A DNA stretch of 64,000 nucleotides from Colocasia esculenta (GCA_014218235.1 CM024766.1:23719346-23783345), one strand, 5' to 3'; shown: positions 21,342-33,579, counted from the first letter of the stretch. Numbers and translations are program-made. The notes: a model not told the origin generated them from the sequence alone.

Positions 21342-23490
21342 CACGCAACAACCAGGTGATAATGACGTCTCACCGCAAGCACGGCTACCTAAGACCTCCA
21401 CAAGGTCGAGGGCCCACAAGCAGAACAACCTTGGACCCCGGACACAACGCGAGGTCGGGAAACCACGCCGGTGCCACCATGGACTGGTACCCAAGAACAG
21501 AACTTCGGAACCAAGAGAACACTGAAGCGGGAACCACTACAAGCACGGGTCTGCACAAGGCCAGACCAATGACGCCTAAGGACAACTAGGCATGACCAGG
21601 CTCCAACCACCATGCAAGCTAGGGCAACGGATAACACTTGGAAATGTCATGAGGAAACGCCATCACAATAGCAGCAACCAAGCCACTGCCACTGGCAACC
21701 AAGAGGGGGATGCGTCGTCCATACCCTCTTTGCTCGCCATCCGGCACTCGTCTCTAACCTCCCCGAAAGAGCAAGACAGAACTGACAGAGAACACACAAC
21801 ACATGCAACACCGCAGTCTGGCCAAGCAGTGGCCCCACGCCTGGCCTCCCTACACAGCTCTGGAACCAACGTAGAGCGAGGCAGTGAGACGAAGGACTGT
21901 CTGGGCCAGAAGGAGAACACCTGACGACCTCGGCGTCCTGCCCCAGACAAGAGAGCTCTACAAACGACTCAGCACTGCTGTCCAAACCTCATTTTCCCCT
22001 CAGCTCTAGAGTCCGCCAACTCAGCTGCCAACTCAAGCATGCTCGTAGCCCGGAGCACTCCCTCAACAGGCTCCCGAGGATGGGGGTCCCAGGCAACAGA
22101 GACAACCTCTGAACAGGACAAGCCCTCAAGTTCCAAGCACAGGGCGAACAGGCGGGGCAGCAGAACAAAAACCACGCCGACCTGTTGGCTTGTAACACAC
22201 GACAAGCCCAGCGAGCATGAGGCACGCACTGACCCTCGAGAGGGTCGTATAAACACGTATGGGAAAGCCGGAGGCTCGGAACACTACCAGCTAGCACGAA
22301 AACTCGTCGCTCTACTAATAATCGATCGACCGCTAGTCAATCGATTATTAGATAGATGCGACCCTCCTGGCACCACTACTAGGACATGTCCACGAAGGTG
22401 TCACCTTCGGTCACTGAACGCAAGGAGGTAACCTGCCGCGTTCCCTACCAGAAGGTCCTGAGGTCAAAGCTTGCCCTCGGGCATACGCCGACACACAAAC
22501 CGGGGCCACGGAAGCACCTGGGGCAATACAGGTAATGTCGTGCCCCCCTTGGCCACCGCAATACCATTGTGACGCGGAAGGGCACCGCGACACCAACCAT
22601 ATCACGACGGGGCAAAGCGTCGCGACAGTAAACCCTATCGCGACTGGAAAGCGCGTCGCGATAGCGACCCTTATCACGACGGGTGGACGCCTCTTCTGTT
22701 GTCGCGACGCACCCCGCGGTCGCAACATCAGCAGAGAGGTAGAACCATGGGATGCTCAATTCCGAGGCCGCCCACAAGCTACAAACATCACCACACGGGG
22801 GAGGGGAGCATGGGAAAGCTATCTAAACTAACTAGAAAGCATGAAGAGCTCCCAATCCGCCCGGATCGAGAAGAGTTCATGCAATCCCTACCTCAAATGA
22901 AGAACCAAACCCATAAGGGCCCTTCACGTCGAATTGGCCACCTCCTCTTTGCTCCACGCAAGCTCCACGACACCACGACACCATGTACGACCCTCCTCCT
23001 CGCCTGGAACACACAAAGGGGAGAGGGGTAGGTGGAGCACCGTCGGAGGGGAGAAGAGAGTGGAAAAGAGGGAAAGAGAGGGAAGGGGTCGTCGGCCAAG
23101 GCCTTAAGCCTTCGACACCCAAGACGCGACAGACCGCCCCATACCGTTAAAGACCTTAACGCGACGGGTCAACGGGACGCGACAAGAACGCGTCCCCCAG
23201 GGATGCCTCGACAACCGACAGGTCGTACTGACACACTTGCCACCCTGACAGGCATTAGACGACCGAACAATGGAACACGACAAAAGACTGTCGCGACCTG
23301 TTGATCGATCGCGACAAGAACGCGACAGGCAAACCGGGCGCGACAAGAACGCCACACACACGCTCATCGCAACAAGGATGATTGTCATGTCGGACACCCA
23401 CGACGCGACACAAACGCGTCGCCCAGCCTGAACGCGTTAGTGGCCAGTCATCCAAGACACCGGACGGAAAGCCAAGAAGCCGAGTCTTAG
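21342..23490 (-). repeat. LTR of G0, second segment
   Basis: Continuation of the LTR begun at 6659, giving about 2.8 kb before it is cut at about 23490 by the S2 integrase fragment. It is GC-rich with many GTCGCGA/CGCGACA motifs (22560-22720 and 23150-23440) and a long hairpin at 22315-22351. The long frames here have no domain and fit low stop density. No LTR end is seen, so the element is truncated. Confidence 0.65.
22315..22351. repeat. 16-bp inverted repeat, 5-base loop
   Basis: Arms CTAATAATCGATCGAC and GTCAATCGATTATTAG pair at 15 of 16 positions around CGCTA. Confidence 0.85.
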
Positions 23491-24430
23491 ATCCAACAAT
23501 GTTCTATTCTTCCTCTCAGCTACTCCATTTTGCTGTGGTGTCCTTGGTGCTAAGAAGTTGTACTCAATTCTGTGATCATCACAAAATTCTGTAAATTTGT
23601 CATTTTGGAATTCTCCTCCATGATCTGAGCGAATGCTTATTATGCTGAACTTCTTGTCCTTCTGAACTAACTTACTGAACTTCACAAAGCTTTCGAAAGT
23701 ATCATCTTTATGCTCTAAGAAGGATACCCATGTAAATCTTGAATAGTCATCTACTATTACAAAACCAAAATTCTTTCCTCCTAGGCTGGTTGTTCTCATT
23801 AGTTCAAACAAACCCATGTGTAGCAATTCTAGTGGTTTGGAAGTAGTTACTACTGTCTTTGATTTGAAGGAGGACTTTGCATGCTTCCCTTTTGCACAAG
23901 GCTCACAAATACTTTCTAATCTTGAACTTATCTTAGGTAGACCTTCCACTAGATCATGTTCGATAAGCTTCTTTATTCCAATTAGGCTGCAGTGACCCAA
24001 TCTTCTATGCCATAGTTCAGTGTTTTGATATTTATTTGCTGCTAGACAGATATCTTGCTCCTTTAGTTCTTCTAGATGCAGTACATATAAGTTCTTTTCT
24101 CTGCTAGCTTCAAACACAGTTACACCATTCTTCATAATTAGGCACTTCGACTCTTGAAATTTGATTTGGTGACCCTTGTCACACAACTGGCTGATACTTA
24201 TAAGATTGTGCTTGAGTCCTTTAACACATAGTATATCTTCTATAAGAGTTCTATCTTGACTTCCAATCTGTCCACAACCTATCACTGATCCTTTTCCATT
24301 GTCACCATAAGTTACTGTGCCTTCTTCATCTTTGATATGCGAGAACAATTTTCTGTTGCCAGTCATGTGCCTTGAGCACCCGCTGTCCAGGTACCACTTT
24401 GATGCTCTAAGGCTTCCCTGCAATTAAAAC
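23491..24430 (-). pseudogene. pol: pol fragment of S2: protease and integrase start
   Basis: An open frame holds WYLDSGCSRHMTGN (protease), the LWHRRLGH...C..C integrase zinc finger, the core D in VDDYSRFTWV, SDHGGEF and the NGVAERKNRTLLD motif, then switches to unrelated codons at about 23490. The motif expected as MDLFGPM reads MGLFELM, so the first catalytic Asp is lost. A TAA in this frame at 24424-24426 lies just after the gag stop, so in this copy pol has no overlap with gag. Confidence 0.9.
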
Positions 24431-24431
24431 A

Positions 24432-26210
24432 CTAAGATTTAGGTTCCCAAGTTGTTTTGGGTCCTTGCTGGTTAGTTTCTTCACCTTTTCTTTCCGGAAT
24501 CCACTTTAAGTGTTTAGTGGTACAAGTTATTTTAGTGTGTCCTAATTTATTACAATGACTATAGCATGATATATTATTTACTATTTTAATTGGGCTGTAT
24601 TTAATGTTGGACTTATAGTCAGTATTTTATTCAGCTACAAATTTTGGTGTTGGATAAATTTTAGGATGAATGATTGTTTCTTCATTATCTGGTGGAATGT
24701 ATCCTAAACCATGTTTTTTCTTACCAGATCTTCTTGCTCCTTTTAATATTAGAGATGATTTTCCATTTGTGAATTTTTCGATTGTGTTAGTTAGGTATTC
24801 ATTATCTTTTGTTAGTGTGTCAACGTCCTTTTTAAGTTTACTTAAAGTTTCCTGGTTTTCCAGATTTGTTATTTGTTCATTTTTAATTTTTAGATCTTCA
24901 CATAGAAGTTCATTTCTTCTTTTAAGTTCAGAGATTTGTTTTTCTAGTTGTTTCGTTTCAGATTTTAGATCTGAGTTCATGATTTCCAAGCATGCATGAT
25001 TTTTCATGGTAATTTTTAATAGCTTACATACATCTTTATATTTACTTTATAATTTGTTGAATGCGTCTTCTAGACTATCAGAATCATAATCATTACATGA
25101 AGTAAAAGATGAATCAGATGTTACCTTATCTTCGACGTTTGCCATGAAAGCCAGATTGGCCTTTTCTTCTTCTCCATCACTGGAGCTTGACTCACTATCT
25201 GAGTCACTTTCATTGCTCCATGCAGTTGCCATGGCTTTCTTTTTATATCTTTTTAATATCTTCGAGTTGTCCTTTTTCTTGAACTCTGTCTTCTTTATTT
25301 TTGGACACTCAGCCTTAATGTGTCCAAGCTTCTTGCATTCATAACATATAGGTTCTGATTTCTTAACATCCTTGACTTCAGATTTCTTGAAGTCTTTTCC
25401 TTTCTTCAAGTACTTTCTTCCTGACTGATACTTCTTCTTAGCAAGTATTCTTTGCAGTCTTCTAGAAAGAAAGGCCTCATCATCTTCGCTGCTCCCATTG
25501 CTTTTATCACTGTCTGATTCATCACCAGATGTGTCTTCTGTAGCTTTCAGAGCGTTGCTATGTTTCTTCTTGCTGGAGGATTCTCCAAGCCTTTCCATGT
25601 TTATTTCATGGGCCATTAGTGACCCAATGAGTTTCTCTAGTGACATTCTTCTTAGGTCATTAGCTTCTTCTATGGCTGTCACTTTCGGAGTCCAAGAGGC
25701 TGGTAGGGATCTCAATATCTTTCTCACCATATCTCCCATATCATAAGTCTTTCCAAGTCCAGCCAAACCATTGGTGATATCTGTGAATATGTTGTACATT
25801 TGTGTGATGGATTCTCCTGATTGCATTTGGAATCTTTCATACTGAGCTACCAAGATATCTATTCTTGTTTCTCTTACTTTGTCAGTTCATTCATAAGTAA
25901 TCCTAAGTTTTTCCCACATTTCCATTGCTGATTTGCATGCTGAGATCCTATTGAACTCTTTCTTGCTCAGCGTACAACACAGTATACTTTTGGCTTTGCT
26001 GTTTAGAGATATTTTCTTTTTGTCTTCTTCTGTCCCAATTTCACTATTGTTGAGTACAACCAGGTCTCCTTCTTCAATAATCGACCAAAGTTGGAAATCG
26101 AGACCTTGAAGAAAGAACTCCATTCTAGTCTTCCAGTAGTTGTAGTCTTCACCATCAAATAGAGGGGGTCGGTTGACGGACTGACCTTCTGCATATCCTT
26201 GAGCTGCCAT
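24432..26210 (-). pseudogene. gag: gag of S2, broken
   Basis: One frame of about 590 codons from MAAQGYAEGQ, colinear with S1 gag. It is interrupted by TGA 25887-25889 (Gly in S1), TAA 25047-25049 (Tyr in S1) and TAA 24627-24629 (Gln in S1). The first CCHC knuckle (CYECKKLGHIKAEC) is intact. The second has lost its first Cys (YSHCNKLGH). It ends TAG at 24432-24434. The breaks lie at different sites from those in S1, so the two copies decayed independently. Confidence 0.92.
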
Positions 26211-26258
26211 TTATCTTTGCTCTTCAGACCGTGAGATCTTCTTTCTTGAATGGACTTG

Positions 26259-26271
26259 GCTCTGATACCAC
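26259..26271 (-). other. primer binding site of S2
   Basis: Minus strand TGGTATCAGAGCC, 13 bases matching initiator Met tRNA, two bases from the LTR. Confidence 0.95.
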
Positions 26272-26435
26272 TTGTTACCCAGCTAGCAAGTCCAGCGGGG
26301 GGTGAATAGGTTTCTAAAATTCTTCTTTTAGAATAAAACCTGACAATAAAAACACTTAACAGAAAAACACTAAGATCGATAGTTAATGTTAGTGAGAGTG
26401 AAGACAAATAAGCAAACACACAACAACAGGAGATT

Positions 26436-26515
26436 TTTATCCTGGTTCGGACCTCCTATCTCAAGGAGTCCTACGTCCAGTCCTCAAGCAACAACTTGGG
26501 ATTTCACTAGCCAAG
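26436..26515 (-). promoter_or_regulatory. conserved paired stem-loops (S2)
   Basis: Element direction: CCCAAG, loop TTGTTG, CTTGAGG (26482-26500), then GGACTCC against GGAGGTCC and CCGAACCAGGATAA. Relative to S1, two stem pairs change together (T-A to C-G, G-C to A-T) while the loop is identical. Confidence 0.6.
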
Positions 26516-27229
26516 GGTACTGTCCCCCTTAAGGACTCTTACACTTCCAGCAGCAGCTGGCCTTCTCTTCTAACCCCGAAGAGGTACAAACCAACACCTG
26601 ATACAACAGGTCTTCTTTCTTCAATGAAGGGAACATCAACCACCTGTTCACAACAGGTCTTCTCTTCACAACCGAAGAGGAACACACAAAGAGTGTGTAA
26701 AAAGGCGAAAGGCCCCTAGACCAAGCTTACAACATATTGCTTGATCTGAGGCAATGTCTGAGAGACAAAGATTTGCAACAAGAAATCTCTCATAACTACA
26801 AAAGCTCTCCAAAGCTACTAAGCAAATGTAAACGGAGAGCTAAGAGCTAAAGGAATGGTGAAATGAAGCGAATGAGCTCTTCTTTCTGATGCTTGCAAGT
26901 TGTTGATATGGTACTGGCAAAGTCCTGCACGCAATAAATATCGAATCACAGAAAACTAGACTGTCTCTATGCTGTCAGTCAACATTAGAAATCATGTTGT
27001 AAGAATGTATACTAAAATAGAAATGCCATTCTGTCACCCTGAAAGGTGTTGGCTAATGAGACACGAGTGAAGAGAGCACTTAGATATGTGACATGCAAAT
27101 GATGTGTACAATCACAATAAATGCAAGATATAAAGATATATACGCGGGAAGACGTTGAGCTCCACGGCTTTTGAAAATACTCAAGAAGAATAGTTATTTT
27201 CAAGATTATATAATATGATCTATTTAAAC

Positions 27230-28030
27230 CTCAATCGTTGTGAAGAAAGTGCTGTGAATGGGAAATCGATGTCATAATCATAACAGATGAAATCTATGGT
27301 GAAATGAAATCGATATTCTATTTATGAAATTGTTGTATGAGCAAATCATTGTTCAAACAAATCGTTATTCAAGTACAAGCAGATCGTTCTACAGGCAAAT
27401 CATTGTTTGCGACCAAATCAGTGTTCAAGTATAAGCAAATCGATGTTTGCAATAAAATCATTGTTTTAGTGAAGGCAAATCATTGTTTGTGATCAAATCG
27501 TTTTTCAAGTATAAGCAAATCGTTGTTTGTGATCAAATCGTTGTTTTAGTGAAGGCAAATCGTTGTTTGTGATCAAATCGTTGTTCAAGTATAAGCAAAT
27601 CGTTGTTTGTGATCAAATCATTGTTTTAGTGAAGGCAAATCGTTGTTTAACTTATCAAATCGTTACAGCGATCAAATCGTTGTGTAACTTATCGAATCGT
27701 TAGAGCTATCAAATCGTTGTGTAACTTATTAAATCGTTACGAGGATCAAATTGATGTTTTCTTATGAAATCGATGTGAGACCGAAATCGTTGTTTCACAT
27801 ATGAAATCGATGTGAGACCAAAATCGTTGTTTCACTTATGAAATCGATGTGAGACCGAAATCCTTGTTTCACTTATGAAATCGATGTGAGACCGAAATCG
27901 TTGTTTCTCTTATGAAATCGATGTGAGACCGAAATCGTTGTTTCACTTATGAAATCGATATAAAATCGTTGTTCTCTTATGAAATCGATGACCGAATCGT
28001 TTTTCTATTAAGGAAATCGATGTGTACTTA
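27230..28030 (-). repeat. ATCGTT/ATCGAT motif array in S2 LTR
   Basis: Tandem units such as AAATCGTTGTTTGTGATC (27440-27660) and GAAATCGATGTGAGACC (27760-27960). In element direction many read ACATCGATTT, nearly the same as the array in S4. Confidence 0.9.
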
Positions 28031-28201
28031 GAATTAATACATGCTTGGAACTTCAAGTAATATTGAATGAGAATTACTTACCGATTTTGCTCGACTTATT
28101 TCCTATGGAGGAACATCATAAAAGGTTGTTACAAAATATTTTGTTAATCATAAAAAATTGCATATAATAAATAAAATTATATGAGGGTGGACTGATCATC
28201 A

Positions 28202-29777
28202 AAGAATGTAGTGACAATTTGTTGGGAACTTTGAATCTTCTTGGTGGGGAAAAGTGCAAAGACAGTATGAATGCACGGTTAGATATGGAACAGTGTGGAA
28301 TAAGACCATAATTCCATCCACAGACAGATAGTCAAAATAAGACCAGGTTACCAACGGCAGAATATACATTGAACAGATTGCAGACAATGGCTGTGTGCAA
28401 CTTTCTGCGTAATATAAAAGTTCCATATGGATATTCTTCTAATTTGATGAAATGTGTAGATATTGCAAGCCAAAAATTGGTAGGACTGAAGAGTGATGAT
28501 TGCCATATATACATGCAAGTATTATTGCCTTTGGCAATTCGTGGTATTGTTAATCAAGATGTGACAAACCCAATTACCGAGTTAAGTATATATTTTAGAG
28601 ATGTCTGTTCTAAAGTTCTTCAATCTGATCATTTGCTTACATTGGAAGGTGATATTGCAGTAACATTATGCAAGTTGGAATAAATTTTTCCACCGTCTTT
28701 TTTTGATGTCATGGTTCATTTGATTGTACATCTTGCATATGAAGCGAGAATTGTCGGACCAGTTCAATACCAATGGATGAATCCTATAGAGAGATTTTTG
28801 AAGAAATTGAAAGACTATGTTTTAAATAGGACACATCCAGAAGGCTCAATTGTTGAAGGCTATCTTATGGAGGAAACAATCTCTTTTTGTTCAATGTATA
28901 TGGATGGTATTGACACTCGCTTTAACTGAAGGGAAAGAAACTATGACGGCCCCTCCGAAGACAATAATGAATGAGGTTGTTCGATATTCAAATCTTCAGG
29001 ATGTTTCTTAGCAGGAAATGGCAATACTTGTATATTGTCTAAAGAAGAAGTTGAGAAGGCACATCTGTACATTCTTAAATAGATTGATGATATCGATGAA
29101 TATTTTTTGAACACAGGAGATGTTTTGAGAGTTCAAGCCATACAGAAAGGAATTTCTTGAAGTGGTTCCAAAGTTATGTGAAAGATTTGTACGATGCAAA
29201 TGATCCTCGGTGTACTCCTGATATATATTGTCTGGCACGAACACCTTCAAGGTTTGCACGTTCACACTCGGGCTATAATGTCAATGGATTCAGGTTTCGT
29301 ACATCACCTATTGATGCAACAAAGGTCTCATAGTTGTCTGGAGTTATTGTCAATGCAGAACTTGAATTCGGATGTGATGGATATTATGGACGTCTAAATG
29401 ATGTATTGGAAATATGTTTCGATAATCAAAGACGTGTTGTTTTATTTGAGTGTGACTGGTGGGATGTTTATAGAAAAATAGAGGATTTAAATAGATAAAT
29501 ATGGAACTATCAGTCTGAACACTCGTAAAAGGCTCAATACAGATGAACAGAGGTGTTCTATGTCAATGATAACACAACACAAGGATGGATCATTCCTGTC
29601 AAAGCATGTCCGCGTGATTACTACGACTTGCAAGATAGGTCTCCTGAGAATGATATAGAACCAAGTGACGAAGCATTTCAGGACAATCTGATTAATGTTC
29701 TGATTAGAGGAGAAATTCAAGATGTGGATCTATGTCAAGAAAGTAGCGTAAGAGTGGACGATTATATTGATATTTAG
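28202..29777 (+). pseudogene. CACTA transposase (TNPD-like), C-terminal part, broken
   Basis: The first part (to about 28930) reads like the DUF4218 section of En/Spm transposases: NARLDMEQCGIRP, a KVPYGYSSN segment, GLKSDDCHIYMQVLLPLAIRG, IFPPSFFDVMVHLIVHLA and the PEGSIVEGY motif. The second part (about 29200-29777) reads like DUF4216: GYYGRLND, VVLFECDWWDV, QVFYV-like VFYVND and a PRDYYDL segment. Stops include TAA 28681-28683 and TGA 28927-28929, and further stops and frameshifts follow. The catalytic N-terminal part lies beyond the S2 insertion. Confidence 0.85.
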
Positions 29778-29895
29778 GTGATTTATTTACGTTAGTATTT
29801 ATATTTCATTTTTAACATAAATTTACATAGACGTGCAAGATTGAAAATTTTAAACTTGTTATGTTTACATATTTACTAACAATTTTTTTAAACAG

Positions 29896-31590
29896 ATGGT
29901 TTCTGGTAGTAAGCGCTCTTCTCTTGATAGCTCACGCCTACGGAGGCATCGGACTCTATCGGTCCCTCTCCCTCCCACCTCTCAGTCGATCCCTCCTCCT
30001 CCCACATCTCAGGTGCTCTCTCCCGCTCCCACCTCTCAGGAGCTTCCTCTCCCTCCGACTCTTCAGAAGATAGCTCCCTCTTCCAGCCCTGAGGGCTCTT
30101 CGATGGCATCTACATCTTCTGTAGCAGGTTTATATTTTAATTTGATGAAATTTTTATATTCATTGTTTAATAGATATTCTCTGATGTTGTTTAATGTTTA
30201 TATTTCAACAGGTCCATCTACACCGTCTGCACCATCTTGGGGGAGGGGCACTGGCCGTCGAGGGCCGACTAGGGGAGTTACAGAGAGGAGACTGCTTGAT
30301 GGAGAACAATGGAATGTCTCCCTCGTCTGAGGATATGGTGTGGGCCCTACTGCAGATCACTTTACGAGTCGCATGGGTGTTGTATCAAAAATGTATTGTA
30401 AGATTTGGCAAAAAGATTTTGCGAAGCTTCCTATTGCGACTAAGGAGTTGATATTCAGAGATCTTTAGGTAATTATTGTTTAAATTGAATAGTATATATG
30501 TGTATATTTCTAATAATTAAGTGACTTTATTTTGCAGCTGATGTACCAGTGGGAGCGAACAGACAAAACAGATAGGAAGATGCTTGCTCACATGAGCGCC
30601 ATGCATCACAGTTGGCGTAGCAAGCAAAAAAAGAAGAGTAAACTAATACTATTTCAATTTCATATGTACTTTATTTTTTTAACTTGTTTATATATTGACA
30701 AAAATTTTGTATTTCATGTCAGCATTTTAGTGGCAAGTCTTTAGATGATGTGATTGCCTCCGTCCCAGCTAGTGTTGACTCCTCAGAATGGCAAACAATG
30801 TGCGAGATGTGGACTACTGGGGATGAGCGGGTAACATTTAAAATGCTTAGAATGCAATTGTTTATGATTATTTTGTTTATATAAATGGAACAATAACTAT
30901 CTATTGTTGTCTTTTTAGAGGGTTGCTGAGAGAAATAAGCAGAATTGTTCCACTCAATCTATGACATATAGACGGGGCAGGACTAGTCATTATCAATTGA
31001 TGAATGATTTTGTGAGTTATGTTTTATGAATAATATTATCCATTTCATTTAGTCATTTACATGTCTTTCTTATTTTGTCTCAATTTAAATAGTCTAATAT
31101 GCATGGACGTAATCCGCATTGACTCTACCTTTTGTTGTAGGGGGCTATGACTCAGATGATTGCTCCTTCCTCAGATGTTGATGCCGAGAGCCAGACCCCA
31201 GCGACTCCCGAGGACGCCTTCATTTCGGTCATGGGAAAAGATCGACCTGGCTATGTTCGCTATGCGGGTAGTGGAGAGACGTTGAGCACATGGTATAAAT
31301 CTACAGGAACATCTGGCAGTTCAGAGCGACAAAGGATAATGCAGGAACAATCAAAAGCACAAGAAGAAAAGTTGAAAGCATAGGTAGAGGGGATGACTCA
31401 AATGCGAGAAAGGATTTCTCGATTGGAGAATGTAGCTATGAAGGTGGGCGAGATGATCATACTCCTCTCCCAGATACAGGCGTCATAGGCACGTACCTAG
31501 CATGTACCTCCTGCAGTTCAGAGCGAGAGCGATAGCGAGACAGATGAGGCGGCAGATGATTATTCTGATCATGATGATCATGTCTCTTGA
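29896..31590 (+). pseudogene. second CACTA gene (plant transposase, Ptta/En/Spm type), with introns
   Basis: A spliced gene can be followed through GT-AG junctions: exons 29896-30127, 30212 to about 30469, 30538-30637, 30723-30830, 30919-31011 and 31141-31590. The product has a Pro/Ser-rich N-terminus (repeats of PTSQ), GRGTGRRGPTRG, then a helical DNA-binding-like domain (QWNVSLV, HFTSRMGVV, HMSAMHHSWR, RNKQNCSTQSMTYRRG) and a coiled-coil tail. This is the order of the Transposase_24 family. TGA follows NVSLV in exon 2, and TAG codons occur at the exon 2 end and after EEKLKA, so it is broken. Confidence 0.75.
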
Positions 31591-31889
31591 TTTCCCTCTT
31601 ATTTTATTACACTTTCACATTTTCTACTTTTCTGGATATTTGTATAACAATATTTATGCATTATATTCTATGTGTGTGATTGAATGATCCAGTGAGCCTG
31701 GGTGGTGGTTCATATGTGTCTGATTGAATGATCTAGTGAGACTGGGTGGTGGCTCAATAATGTGTGTGATTGAATGATCTAGCGAGCCTGGGTGGTGGCT
31801 CAATAATATATGTGATTGAATGATCCAGGTGACTCAAGTACGAAAAGTGTGTGGTAATAAATAAAAAAGTTTTTTTTCTTTCTGACAAT

Positions 31890-32413
31890 TTGTTAGCGGC
31901 TGGAAAGCCGCTGCTAAAGGAACATATGTCAGCGGCTACCAGATGCTGACGAAAGTTAAAAATATGGTCGCGGCGCTTAGATCTTCTGACAAAAATGGTT
32001 TAAGGCAGCAGTTTCAGCCGCTGATAAAGGTACATATGTCCGCGGCTAGCACACGCGGCCATAATATACTAATGGCCGTGGCTTACAGCCATTACTGTAC
32101 AGTCTATGGCCGCGGCTTATAGCCGTTTCTGTACAGTATATGGCCACGGCTCATAGCCGTTGCTGTACAGTCTACGGCCACGGCTATTGTGACCGCTAAC
32201 AATAATACTTTTTGTCTGCGGCTATAAAAGTCGCAGACAAATCCTATATATGTCAGCGGTTTCAGTAAACCGCAGACATAAGATCTGTCCACGGACTTTT
32301 TGGCAACGGTTGTGGCAGCGCTTCCATAACCGCGGACATAATATTATGTCAGTGGTCTCTGAAGATTTGCCAGCGGCTTCCAACCGCTGACAAATGTTTG
32401 TTCTCCTGTAGTG
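31890..32413 (+). repeat. CACTA sub-terminal repeats and right terminus
   Basis: Many copies of GCGGCT and its complement, often as short hairpins such as AGCGGCTGGAAAGCCGCT. A unit with CGGCTTATAGCCGTTTCTGT then ACAGT repeats about three times at 32070-32180. The right end is TTCTCCTGTAGTG. In CACTA elements such motifs bind the TNPA-type protein. Confidence 0.85.
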
Positions 32414-33018
32414 TGAGTCAATCACTTGTCTCATCCAAGCTCAATACTGCTGCATCCGTGAACACACTCTAATCAAATACAAAAGCCTCATGCAGAAGCA
32501 AGCATCCCCCATTCTACTACCTTCCCAGATGTGTGTCCTTTTCACTATATTCAATTCCAACCCTGTCTTTTCAGACTTGTACTCATTAGTTTTCTTATCT
32601 ATGTAATTGTTGACCCTTCTACTTGAAATGGTGCTTTATTAGTTTTCTTATCTATGTAATTGTTAACCAATGCTATTGTGCTACACTTCTTGATCCTAAA
32701 GGTGTCTATTCAGTCTCTATTGCAATTCCATTTTCATAGTTTGGATTGGTAAGGTGAAGGTGTTTCTTTCCTTCTAATTAGAACATTGAGAACATTTCAT
32801 TTCTATTTACTTGGTTGAAAGCAATAGCAAAGCAAACTATACAAGCTATATAGATAGCTCTTATCAACCAAACTCACTGGATTTAGAAAGAAATCATCAC
32901 AAATCATAATCTTAATATGTTCACACAGAGCTTATACAATATACAAGGTGAGAAATGATCTTTAGAAGATGAAATTTCAATCTTATGTAATATAATTAAA
33001 TTAAGAAAAAAAAAATAC

Positions 33019-33069
33019 CTGTTGAGGCAGTGAGATAGTGGACAAAAGCTGAGCAGTAGGGTCCTTTCC
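33019..33069 (-). other. candidate exon, 17 codons
   Basis: On the minus strand a GTGCAG acceptor and a CAACAG|GTATTT donor bound 51 bases that read GKDPTAQLLSTISLPQQ with no stop. Flanks are AT-rich with a T run after the donor. I recognise no gene. A single short exon is weak evidence. Confidence 0.22.
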
Positions 33070-33192
33070 CTGCACATATGGATAATGAAAGGCATGGTTA
33101 GAAAACATATATTACATATATTATATGAAATTCATTAAATATTATCACATTTAAATGAATTCTATTTTTGCTAATAACTGCTTATAATATCC

Positions 33193-33223
33193 AAAAACAA
33201 AACAAAACAAAACAAAACAAAAC
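33193..33223. repeat. (AAAAC)n microsatellite
   Basis: About six units of AAAAC. Confidence 0.95.
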
Positions 33224-33579
33224 CTGAAACCAAAAACTAAAGCTCCAGTAGCCTATACTTAGTATATTTAATTATATTACAATGAAGTTTTTATGAACAA
33301 AAAAATAAATCAGGATATCTGGTTTTAGTGGCACAGTGCTACAGTAGCCAAACTCCCCCTTTCCATTGGCAAACAACATATACAAAGGCAGATATGGGGG
33401 ATTCAAATAATAAAATATTAAAGTGAAAAAACCTAAAGAGAAAGAGGAATGTATACAATTAACTTATATAAATGAAACAAAATATTTCAAAGGAAGAGCT
33501 GGTTCTGACCAGGAAATATATAGCTTCAGATCTTGGTGGATCAAGTGGTAATCTTTTACCTGTTGGTTCTAATGCACTG

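Larger units (their letters stand above)
23491..28201 (-). mobile_element. truncated Sirevirus-like element S2
   Basis: Minus-strand element with its 5' LTR, primer site, gag and the first third of pol. It stops inside the integrase core at about 23490, where G0 LTR sequence begins. RT, RNase H, any env-like gene and the 3' LTR are missing. Its proteins are clearly sister to S1 but the LTRs have diverged strongly outside conserved blocks. Its LTR abuts CACTA transposase sequence at 28202, so it landed in that transposon. Confidence 0.93.
26274..28201 (-). repeat. 5' LTR of S2
   Basis: TGTTACCCAG to GATCATCA, 1,928 bp. It shares with S1 the TGTTRCCCAG start, a stem-loop block, a related CAACAGGTCTTC minisatellite (about 26600-26680) and a central CpG-core motif array. 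Confidence 0.9.
28202..32413 (+). mobile_element. CACTA (En/Spm) transposon, right part
   Basis: Contains decayed transposase, a second transposon gene with introns, sub-terminal repeats and a right terminus whose reverse complement is CACTACAGGAGAACAAA. The left part was separated when S2 inserted at 28202 and is not in the window. The three bases after the terminus are TGA; the partner duplication cannot be checked. Confidence 0.88.

Noticed and set aside
21312..23455. Long frames in the G0 LTR
   Set aside because: They lie inside an LTR and are Arg/Ser/Cys-rich low-complexity products with no recognisable domain.
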